DNA of 64,000 nucleotides. Origin: CAZMXS01 sp964570325. Its GTDB lineage: Bacteria; Verrucomicrobiota; Kiritimatiellia; CAIQIC01; CAZMXS01. The translations under genes and the position numbers were made by a program. Where the stretch lies: the NCBI GenBank assembly GCA_964570325.1, contig CAZMXS010000014.1, positions 1-64,000 on the forward strand, written 5' to 3'. Shown here one piece after another: positions 21,454 through 29,568 of this stretch. Position 1 is the first letter of the stretch. Each line of letters starts with the position of its first letter. The notes under the pieces were generated by a model, which ran no database searches, was not told the DNA's origin, and saw nothing but the letters and a program-made list of their open reading frames with translations.

Positions 21454-21480
21454 CTCCGGCGAAGTTCACCCTGCACCGAT

Positions 21481-22721
21481 ATGGAGAAAAAAGGCCCATT
21501 ATACTTATTCACCCTCAATTTAAGCCGGCCCGGCGCATCTTTTTCATCAACCTGTTAATACTGCCGTTGCTGTCCGTTTTTGGCGCGCCGTCGCCGCAAC
21601 TGACGACCCGGCAACAGACCATTACTCCGGTGGCCATCCCATCCGGCGCCCCGCTGGTGGCTCCATCCAATGTTCCCGCCTACCAGACTTACGGCTACAG
21701 TGCGTGGCAACCCGGGAGCGGGGAAGATTATGGCCGTCGGTTTGACTTGATGCCGACCGGCTATCCGGGCGCGGCCAATACGGCCCGGCTTTTGTCTTTT
21801 TTTTCCATGAGCGACATTCATATCACCGACAAGGAGTCCACGGCCCAAGGGCTCGCCTATGGCTGGCTAGCGGGGTTCGGTTCCGACATGTCTTCCTCCT
21901 ATTCCCCCGTGATTCTCTCCACGACCCACGTACTTGACGCCGCCATCCGGGCCGTCAACGCCTTGCACAACCAGACTCCGTTCGACTGCGGTATTTTTTT
22001 AGGCGACGCGATCAACAACACCCAGTTCAACGAACTGCGCTGGTATCTGGATGTCATTGACGGCAAGTTGATGATCGTCGCCTGCCATGTCCCCATCAAC
22101 CCACAGACGGACCTTTTTAACACGAACAGCGACCCCCAATTATACACCCCTTTGTCATGCTGTTCCGACACGCAGCTAATTGCCACGCTTCAGGGTTATC
22201 CGAATCTCATCATGCTGCTGGCGGGACACCGCCATAAAAACACAGTGACCCCCCACCCTTCGCCGGACCCCGCCCCTCCGGAAAATGGTTTCTGGGCGGT
22301 GGAGGTTGCGTCGCTGCGGGATTTCCCGCAGGAGTTCCGCACCTTCGATATCCGCCGCAACAGTGACCACACCATCTCCATCCTGACCACGGATGTGGAT
22401 CCCCAAGTGGCGGAGGGGACGCCCGCAGGGGATTCGCGTGGCTACGCGGTTGGCGCCATGCGGATCTGTGGCGGCACCAACACCTTTGCCGACACAACGT
22501 CGCACGCCTACAATGCGGAATTGGTCAAGCCACTGACTCCCGCCATGCAAGCCAAGCTCGCCCATTATGGGACACACTTATTCACCCACACCATTGCCGT
22601 CATGTCCGCTTATATCACCAACCAGATGACCGAGCGCGGGATCACGGGTTTGAGCATCGCGCTGGTGGAGAGAGGCGGCCTGTCCGTCGCCCGATGCCAT
22701 CCTGATCCCGGGAGATTTTGA
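21481..22721 (+). pseudogene. metallophosphoesterase (TIGR03768-like), internally deleted and frameshifted
   Basis: Exported calcineurin-like phosphoesterase. The signal peptide (KPARRIFFINLLILPLLSVFGA) is in the frame of the domain but has no ATG. The only good ATG (21481) is one base out, separated by an A6 run at 21487-21492, and adding one A would give an uninterrupted start. The domain shows SDIHITDKES and GDAINNTQFNELRWYLDVIDGK. It then jumps directly to KLMIVACHVPI, AGHRHKNTVT and FWAVEVASLRDFPQEFRTF, the C-terminal part of the family. From memory the intact family is close to 490 aa and carries a GNHD catalytic motif in the missing segment of perhaps 150-170 residues. The junction is near 22,058-22,069. 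The frame then runs into a second phosphoesterase module and stops at 22,721 after a probable one-base insertion. Confidence 0.7.
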
Positions 22722-23784
22722 ATACTATTTCTTCAAGCAGTTCTACCAGTTGATCACCGGGGATTTGAGCGAATCGAACTGGCAGCAGTTCTTGCTGAAG
22801 ATGTTTGACTACATCCTCATGAAAACAGCGGAGTCTTTCCCGAACACGCCCATCTACTTCTGCCTGGGCAACAACGACACCTTCACCAATGATTTCAATA
22901 TGGCCATCGGCGACGAGTTCCTGGCCCAAACGGCGCCCTTGTTTTATCTATACGGCTTGACCGGTGTGGTTTCCTTCACCGACTTTGCTGCTTCCTACAC
23001 CAACTCCGGCTGCTATGGCGCGCCATTTGGGCGGGGTGCCATCGTGGTGCTGGAATCCATCTTCATGAGCCCCAGTTATCCCGGGGATCTCACGGCGGGC
23101 AGCAACCAACTGGCTTACCTATCCGGCCAATTGGCCGCGTGCGAGGCGGCGGGGCGACCGGTCTGGATACTCATGCACATCCCACCCGGCGTCTACGCCG
23201 CCGGCACATGGAACCTCTGGAAGACCGGCGGCGTGGATCAAGTGGGTACCAACTGGCGTCCGGACTTCCAGAATCCGTTTAACGATATTGTCACGCGTTA
23301 CCGGGATACGATCGGCGGCATTTTGTGCGGCCACTATCACCTGCGCACCTGGCAGATTGCCAACGACCCGGCCACGTCGAATGCCACCGCCGCCATCCAC
23401 ATCATGGGGGGACTGCTCGACAACCACGGCGATAATCCCGCCTTCACCGTGCTGACCTATGAGCGCGCCACGCTGCGAATCCTGCGGGAGACCACTTACG
23501 CCCTGTCCAAACCCCAATATGCCGGCAAGACGGGTCCGGCGATCTGGGATGTTCGGTTCAGCATGGATCGTGGCTACGGCCTGCCGGACCTGTCCGCCGC
23601 CAGCCTGCTGACCGCTTGGAGCAATATGGCGGTGGTCGGGTCGTCCGGTTACAATTACTTTTGCGCGGAATATACCACCGGCCTGACGCCCTATACGCCA
23701 AACGCCACCAACTGGCCGGTCTATCATGGCGAAATACGGTGGATCAACCCGGAGCAATTCAAGGCCAATGTGCCCGCGCCGTGA
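22654..23784 (+). pseudogene. acid-sphingomyelinase-like metallophosphoesterase module, N-terminus missing
   Basis: Open frame encoding the metallophosphoesterase motifs ILIPGDFEYYFF (GD), FCLGNNDTFTNDF (GNxD), ILMHIPPG (His) and CGHYHLRTWQI (GHxH), as in secreted acid sphingomyelinase-like phosphodiesterases, followed by about 150 C-terminal residues. The first metal motif (D-x-H) and a signal peptide are absent from this frame. No good start exists; a TTG at 22750 would begin after the GD motif. Removing one C from the CCC run at 22690-22692 would join the upstream frame smoothly as ...LSVADAILIPGDF. The locus is therefore either a fused double phosphoesterase with a sequencing or real indel, or the remains of two genes. 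The downstream frame itself is intact to its stop. Confidence 0.68.
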
Positions 23785-23912
23785 TTTACCCAGCGCAGGG
23801 CGCATCTCCATGATGATTTCGGCCCAGAAAGAGCCGTTCGGTCACGCTGCGCGTGCCCGCCCTGTTTTTTCTGGGTTGTATACCCGGTCCGGCGCCGTTC
23901 CTTGGCTGTATT

Positions 23913-26048
23913 TCACTGGGTCGGCTGGCTCGGTTCGGCTGCCAATGGCCCGGTTTTGATGCGGATATCGGAGATGAACAGGGGGACCGCTCCGTTCGTC
24001 CATGTGGCGTCCAGGAAGAAAATGTCGTTAGAACCGGGCTGCAAAAGGACGGGTCCCATCAGCACTTCCATCAGGCGGTTGGGAACAAAGGTATGCAGCT
24101 CGCCGTCGCCCAGCGCCAACGATTTGTTGCCGAAGCTCAGCCCTTCGACGGATAAAAAGACATTGGTGGGATTGGACGTGAAATTATAGATCGTCATCCG
24201 GACTTGATCCTCCATAATGCGCCAGTTCCGAAAGTCGCCGGTTTCCCGCCAAATCTTGCCGTACTTGCATCCATTCCCGGTGATCAGCAGAAAGGGGCGT
24301 TCCTGGGCGCGCGCCTTGGCCAGCACATCCTCCTGCGTGTTGAAATAAATGTCCACCAGCAAGCGGTTGGTGTGGGGCCCATAGAAATCGCCGTGATCGG
24401 CCAGGCCCAGCTCGCGGAGTTCAAGGCCAGCCTGGTTGGTGATTACGACATGATGCGCAAAAAATTCATTGGGCCAGTTCCACGGGCCGACCGCCGGCGC
24501 CTCCCAATACTGCCGGGCAATTTGCAAAAGAGCCGCGTCGGCGAAGCGCTCAAAGAAATCCATGGCGCAGCCGCGCCAGTTGGCGCCAACATAAATATGC
24601 AGGGGCATGTTGGGGACGGTGAATGTATATTGCACATTAGTTGATTGATAGATATCCAGCTCGTTCCATGGCTCGTACCAATTGTCCACGAGCACCAGCG
24701 TCCCTTCGGGGAGCCGCGAATCCATCCACGCGGTGATGGCTGCATAGGGCGTGGGCCGCCCGGTCAACCGGATCGCGGCGCGCGCCGGTTCCACATAAAG
24801 TCCCGCGCCGAGTGCTACCAGCAGCGCGGCGACGGCGCCGCCCGCCGTCGGCCCCAGCCGGCCACGCTGCGCCAATCCTGTGGCCCAGCCCCAAGCCCCG
24901 AGACTAAACAACAGGACCAGGGCGGGGTAGATGCCGGCCAGGTCGCGCGGATCAAAGACCACACCCGGCAACGAGTCCACCGCCAGATAAAAACCAAAGC
25001 TCGCGGCAATCAATCCGCTTAACGCGAAATAACCGCCGGCGCGCGGCCGATCGAAAATCATTAACGCGAGCGCCGAAATCATGAGAGCCGCGCTGAACAA
25101 CAATCGCAGCGGAGTCCAGCCCCAGCTAAACACGGAAAATGTTCTAAATAGAAAGAGGCCGCCGCTGGGTGGAATACCCGCTTGCGTGTGCCGCAGGAGC
25201 TCCTGGGTGGCAACCGTTGCCGGGTCGAGCATGTGCGGGATGCCCCAGGGCAGCGCAGTCGCCAGGATGGCCAGGCCGATGAACAAAAAAATCACCCGTA
25301 TCAACGGGCCGGCCGGCACATCCCGCTTGCGGATCAGCCAACTCAACCCGCCCCAGATCATCAACCCCGCAACCAGAGCCAGCGGCCAACCCATGCGTGA
25401 GCTTTGGGTCAACATAAACATGCCCAGCCCGGCTACTCTGGGAATCCAACCCGGCGGCGGGTTCCCGTCCCGAATACAACGCCACAGTTGGAGCAGTACG
25501 AGCAGCATGAGGCTGGCGCCAAGCGTCAGAACGGAATAGGGATCGGCCTCGCGGGAGACTTGGATGTGCAACGGGCTTAAGGCCATAAACAGGGCGGCAA
25601 TCAAGCCTAGCCGGGCATCGCCGAGTTTCCGGCCGCAAAAAAAGACCACGGGAATGCAAAGTACTCCGCACAGTGCCGGGATCAAGCGGACCGAAGCCTG
25701 CGTGACCGGCATGCCGGTCAAATGATACATAATCTTGACCAACATCAGCGTCAGGGGCGGGTGATCCAGGTCCAATTCTTTCCAGCGGGTAAAGACATCC
25801 CACGCGGACAGATCCGGCTGGTTGCAGCGGTCCCAGAAGACAAGCATATCCGTGCGGAATGACATTTGGCCGAGATCGTGAAAGCGGACAAAGGCGCCCA
25901 GCAGGATGATGGCCAGCAAGGCGACCTGAACCCAGGTCGGTTTCTTTTTCCGTCGCGGCGGAACCGCCCCTGCTGGAATTGGCGCCGGCTTGCTCCGCGC
26001 CACGCCGCCCGGAGACGGCGCGTTTCCCGGTTTCTTCTTCTTGCTCAT
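23913..26048 (-). CDS. GT39/ArnT-like membrane glycosyltransferase
   Basis: 711-aa GT-C type polytopic membrane protein that probably transfers a sugar from a polyprenyl-phosphate donor to an envelope acceptor on the periplasmic side. A Lys/Pro-rich cytosolic N-terminus (residues 1-37) precedes about 11-12 hydrophobic helices. The first extracytoplasmic loop carries acidic residues (FRTDMLVFWDRC) and LDHPPLTLMLVK, the usual place of catalytic Asp/Glu and the H-P-P motif in PMT/ArnT relatives. The last 280 or so residues form a soluble periplasmic domain. It is the last gene of a four-gene operon, 15 bp after the methyltransferase; the GT2 enzyme upstream resembles a polyprenyl-phosphate-sugar synthase and could make its donor. 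Confidence 0.83.
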   Translation of the reverse strand: MSKKKKPGNAPSPGGVARSKPAPIPAGAVPPRRKKKPTWVQVALLAIILLGAFVRFHDLGQMSFRTDMLVFWDRCNQPDLSAWDVFTRWKELDLDHPPLTLMLVKIMYHLTGMPVTQASVRLIPALCGVLCIPVVFFCGRKLGDARLGLIAALFMALSPLHIQVSREADPYSVLTLGASLMLLVLLQLWRCIRDGNPPPGWIPRVAGLGMFMLTQSSRMGWPLALVAGLMIWGGLSWLIRKRDVPAGPLIRVIFLFIGLAILATALPWGIPHMLDPATVATQELLRHTQAGIPPSGGLFLFRTFSVFSWGWTPLRLLFSAALMISALALMIFDRPRAGGYFALSGLIAASFGFYLAVDSLPGVVFDPRDLAGIYPALVLLFSLGAWGWATGLAQRGRLGPTAGGAVAALLVALGAGLYVEPARAAIRLTGRPTPYAAITAWMDSRLPEGTLVLVDNWYEPWNELDIYQSTNVQYTFTVPNMPLHIYVGANWRGCAMDFFERFADAALLQIARQYWEAPAVGPWNWPNEFFAHHVVITNQAGLELRELGLADHGDFYGPHTNRLLVDIYFNTQEDVLAKARAQERPFLLITGNGCKYGKIWRETGDFRNWRIMEDQVRMTIYNFTSNPTNVFLSVEGLSFGNKSLALGDGELHTFVPNRLMEVLMGPVLLQPGSNDIFFLDATWTNGAVPLFISDIRIKTGPLAAEPSQPTQ

Positions 26049-26063
26049 GGGTTCATTCCATCT

Positions 26064-26789
26064 TCAATTCATTACCGGCGCCAGTGTGATTCCAATAAAC
26101 AGGTTGGCCTGGGGCAGCGGAATCCGCAAGGGAAAGAACTGCCGGTGCAGAATTCGGAATCGCCGCCGCAACTCTTCCATAATTTCGCCCGGTAGGTTCA
26201 AATGCTCGGTTTGGATATAATCCCGGTAATCCCAATCGTAACGGGCCGTGAATAATCGTTGCGCCGAAAGTCTCCGGGCCAGGGCATAAACCGGTCCTCG
26301 CTCGCACGGGATGACCACAGAGAACTGCCCGTCCGGCTTCAGGATGCGGCGCACTTCGTCCAGCGCGGCGGGCAAGTTGGGCAGATGCTCCAAAAGATGA
26401 ATCGCCAGCACCCGGTCAAAATGGCGATCCGGAAAGGCCAGTTGCTCCTGAATATCACCCACCAGCGTCTGGACGCCAGGGAAACGTGATCGCAGTTGCG
26501 CGACCAGTTCAGGGCGCAGTTCCAAGGCCGTGTATTGCTGGGCGTCTAAATCTTCGAATTCCAGGTGCGCCCCGCGCCCCGCGCCGACTTCCAACGTTCG
26601 CCCACCGGGCCGATATGAACGCAACGGATAGGTGTGATTGAACGCGGTTACCCAGGAGCGGCGCGCAAAGATCGAAAGCCAGTAGACCATCCATTCGTCG
26701 CGGATGCGCGTTTGTTCGGGGGTTAGTTGCCGGATCGGTTTGGGCCATTGATGTTTCAGCGCCATGTCCGGGTTCTCCGGGTTAGCCAT
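26064..26789 (-). CDS. class I SAM-dependent methyltransferase
   Basis: 241-aa methyltransferase. LEVGAGRGAHLEFEDL is motif I, TALELRPELVAQL follows, then VGDIQEQLAFPDRHFDRVLAIHLLEHLPNLPAALDEVRRILKPDG, the classic Methyltransf_11 run. The start chosen overlaps the end of the upstream GT2 gene by 8 bp, suggesting coupling; an in-frame ATG eight codons later (MALKHQWPKP), with GGAG upstream, is a fair alternative. It is located between two glycosyltransferases of the same operon, so a glycan or lipid-linked intermediate is the probable substrate. Confidence 0.86.
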   Translation of the reverse strand: MANPENPDMALKHQWPKPIRQLTPEQTRIRDEWMVYWLSIFARRSWVTAFNHTYPLRSYRPGGRTLEVGAGRGAHLEFEDLDAQQYTALELRPELVAQLRSRFPGVQTLVGDIQEQLAFPDRHFDRVLAIHLLEHLPNLPAALDEVRRILKPDGQFSVVIPCERGPVYALARRLSAQRLFTARYDWDYRDYIQTEHLNLPGEIMEELRRRFRILHRQFFPLRIPLPQANLFIGITLAPVMN

Positions 26790-27990
26790 CACGGCGGGCC
26801 GCCAAGGCATGAAACAGGGACACAAAAGTAAACGTGATAAAAGCCGAGGTCATGGCCAGCAGGCCGGTGACGGCCGGGTATGCCGCACCGGGAATGCCTT
26901 GGAAACTGAATCCGGCCCGCACATAAGCAGCAATGAACCGGGCCACAAGCAGGAATCCGGCCAGGAAAGCCAGAGCCGCGCCAACCGCGGTCCGCTCATA
27001 GTCAAACACTTTCAGCCAGCACTGTGCCACGCGGCCATCGGAGTCGTTGATCAGGCGCGACAGGATGCCCATAAAAAAAAACTGCAGCCCCAGGACAAAA
27101 AAAAACGCGCCCGTCAGCATCCAAAAAAGCGAGAAGGTGATGGACCCGATGGTGATCGGACCACCGGTCAACAGCAGCACCAAAACTGATCCGGCGGCCA
27201 GCAAGGCCACGCCGGGCTTGAACAGGAAGAAGTCCGCGCCGTTAATGCACATGGCTTTCACATTCATCCATGCGGCTAGCCATGGCATGCCCCACCCCCC
27301 CCGCCGTAGGTGGCTGATCCGGCCCGCCCGGTTTTTGAGAAACTGAACCGGCACTTCCGTGATCCGGAGGCGATTCCGCACCGCCTTGATGACCATTTCG
27401 GAAGCGTAACCCCATGATGGGGAGGTCAGGTTCATCTGCCGCAGCGCATCCGCCGTGCAACCCCGCATTCCGCAATGAATATCGCTGAAGCGACTGGAGT
27501 AAATCACATTGAGCAGCCAGGAGGTGGCCGGGATGCCCAGGTACCGATGAAGCGGGGGCATGGCCCCGGGTTCGATGGAACCGCGCAAACGGGAGCCGAT
27601 GATGAACTGATAACCGGCGCGGAACTTTTCAACGAACGGCCCGATCTCGCGAAAGTCGTAGGTCAGGTCCGCGTCGCCCATCAACACGAAGCGGCCCCGG
27701 ATGTAAGGGATAGCGTCTATGTAGGCCTGCCCGATTCCGCGCCTGGGGGCGCGCAAAACGCGGACGCCGCGCGCCAGCGCGATCTCCCCGGTGGTATCGC
27801 GTGAACTGTCAACAATCAGAATCTCGCCCCGGATGTTCGCCTTGGCCAGACCCTGCCAGCACCAATCCACGAATTCGCCAACCGTTGTCGCCTCGTCCAG
27901 CGCGGGGATTACGATGGACAGTTCCGGATCGGCAACATCTTCGGCCGGCGTCAACAATTGAAGACTCGGATCGGCGTCGCTCCGGCTCAT
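26782..27990 (-). CDS. GT2 family glycosyltransferase (polyprenyl-phosphate sugar synthase-like)
   Basis: 402-aa enzyme with an N-terminal GT-A domain: LSIVIPALDEATTVGEFV, EILIVDSSRDTT, VLRAPRRGIGQAYIDAI and the donor-site LMGDADLTYDF (D-x-D). Then CGMRGC and WGYASEMVIKA follow, as in dolichol-phosphate-mannose/undecaprenyl-phosphate-glucose synthases. About four C-terminal transmembrane helices (residues 265-395) anchor it, like the GtrB/DPMS type with membrane domain. Start and stop overlap neighbours (ATGA with the upstream membrane-protein gene). Most likely it makes the polyprenyl-linked sugar used by the GT39-like enzyme of the same operon. Confidence 0.9.
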   Translation of the reverse strand: MSRSDADPSLQLLTPAEDVADPELSIVIPALDEATTVGEFVDWCWQGLAKANIRGEILIVDSSRDTTGEIALARGVRVLRAPRRGIGQAYIDAIPYIRGRFVLMGDADLTYDFREIGPFVEKFRAGYQFIIGSRLRGSIEPGAMPPLHRYLGIPATSWLLNVIYSSRFSDIHCGMRGCTADALRQMNLTSPSWGYASEMVIKAVRNRLRITEVPVQFLKNRAGRISHLRRGGWGMPWLAAWMNVKAMCINGADFFLFKPGVALLAAGSVLVLLLTGGPITIGSITFSLFWMLTGAFFFVLGLQFFFMGILSRLINDSDGRVAQCWLKVFDYERTAVGAALAFLAGFLLVARFIAAYVRAGFSFQGIPGAAYPAVTGLLAMTSAFITFTFVSLFHALAARRDG

Positions 27991-29375
27991 GGACCACCCG
28001 CTTTCGCAGCCGCGCTTCCCGCGTGTGCGGTGTCCGATTCAGCCGCAGGCCGTTTCTCCGGCAGCCAGAGTTTCAGATAATCCAGCGCCTCCTGGCCGGC
28101 CAGGGAAAGATAGAAACCGGCGGTAATGAAGAACATCAACATGTAAGTGATATAGAAACTCATGGAGTTGAAATGAGGATGATGCCACATGTGCCCCTTC
28201 GCCATGAATGCCCAAGTCAGTGTACAGGCGAACGACCATAGCGTGGCCACCGCCAGCGCAACCACCTGGCGTTGAGCGCGCTCCACGAAGGGGAACATTG
28301 AGCCGCGCTGCCGCCTGGCCCACCAAGCCAGCGGCAAGATCAACAGCAGGTAAGAAAAAAAGGCCCGAAAGGTGAAATACCAGCGAAACCGCCACGGCCA
28401 TTTACCTCTGAAAGGCACGCTAACCGCCGGTTGCGGCAGATATTCCCGGCTGATGACTTCACTTATGGCCGCATCAGCGGGGGCGGCGTCATTAGCCCGA
28501 TCCACCCGAAACGTGGAATCCGAGCCATAAGTGCGGGCAGAGGCTTTCTGCATGACGGCATCGAACCCCACCGCCAGGCTCCCGCAGTAACCGGCCATCT
28601 GCAAACTGTTGATTGTAAACGCCAGGATGAAAGCGGCGATCCCGGCCAGGGTCAAGCCCACGACATACCGAGCCGTGCGGATCAACGGCAAGCCTCGTGC
28701 AATTCCGTAATAGACCACCGGCGGCGTAGCCCCAAGGATCACATTAGTGATGTACTCGTAGCCGGTGGCGGCCTTGATCAGAACCATCAGCGCGATAATC
28801 CCGACAAACCAGGCGGGTCGTAGCTTTCCGGCCAACACGCGCGGAAAGAGCAACCAGGCCAGCACAAAAGGCCACAAATGCAAGTGGTACAAATACCAGA
28901 TATTGCGGCCAACATACACCATCCAGTCCGAGCACAGGCAGGCGGACACGAATACGACGCAAGTAACCCAGCCGAACTCCCGGCGAATCAACCAAGCCAG
29001 CAACGTCAACCCGATGGCCAACGCCATCGCGGCACTCAACTGCGATCCCCATGCCAGCATTTCCGGGGTCAGTCCGAACAGCTTCCGGATGATAGCCAGC
29101 GTCAAGCCCTGCAAGCCGCAATGGCTCCAATAAACGCCGCCGGCAACGGGATCACAGATCAGGCCCCAACTACTGAACAGACCCTCCGTCGCTAATTTTT
29201 CTGCCGTGTACAGAATATAACGCGGACCTTGCAGTTCAAAATTATCAAAGACAATGGCGACGCCGGCCTGCGTAAAATTGACGAGGAAATTCAACGTCAG
29301 CAACAGAACCATGATGCCAAACACGATTGGCTTCCATAAACTGCGCATTGGAATCCGGATTTTCATCGGCAACAT
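27987..29375 (-). CDS. polytopic membrane protein of a glycosylation operon
   Basis: About 462 aa from the ATG chosen (MLPMKIRIPMRSLW). About 10-11 hydrophobic helices are predicted by eye, with a long polar loop (about residues 275-330, containing YGSDSTFRVDRAND) between helices and a short cytosolic C-terminus. No glycosyltransferase signature is certain, but arrangement and context resemble the GT-C superfamily or O-antigen-type membrane proteins. It is first in the operon with GT2, methyltransferase and GT39-like genes, and its stop overlaps the GT2 start as ATGA. The start is uncertain: an ATG three codons downstream is possible, and a long upstream in-frame extension is Arg/Gly/Ala-rich and unlikely to be coding. 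Confidence 0.72.
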   Translation of the reverse strand: MLPMKIRIPMRSLWKPIVFGIMVLLLTLNFLVNFTQAGVAIVFDNFELQGPRYILYTAEKLATEGLFSSWGLICDPVAGGVYWSHCGLQGLTLAIIRKLFGLTPEMLAWGSQLSAAMALAIGLTLLAWLIRREFGWVTCVVFVSACLCSDWMVYVGRNIWYLYHLHLWPFVLAWLLFPRVLAGKLRPAWFVGIIALMVLIKAATGYEYITNVILGATPPVVYYGIARGLPLIRTARYVVGLTLAGIAAFILAFTINSLQMAGYCGSLAVGFDAVMQKASARTYGSDSTFRVDRANDAAPADAAISEVISREYLPQPAVSVPFRGKWPWRFRWYFTFRAFFSYLLLILPLAWWARRQRGSMFPFVERAQRQVVALAVATLWSFACTLTWAFMAKGHMWHHPHFNSMSFYITYMLMFFITAGFYLSLAGQEALDYLKLWLPEKRPAAESDTAHAGSAAAKAGGP

Positions 29376-29568
29376 AGTTATGGAAGGAGCGGCCAGTGGC
29401 AAGGCGGATTGCGAACCGCCACGCGATCTCCGCCGACGCTTAAGGCAAAACCGCGGACCCAACGCCAGCTCGCTGAATGATGCTTTCGCGCGGTTTGCGC
29501 CTTTCGTAGCAGCACCGCTCGCCGCTCCGGCTCTGCCGTCAGGCCAGACCCAATGGCGCCCCATGGCG

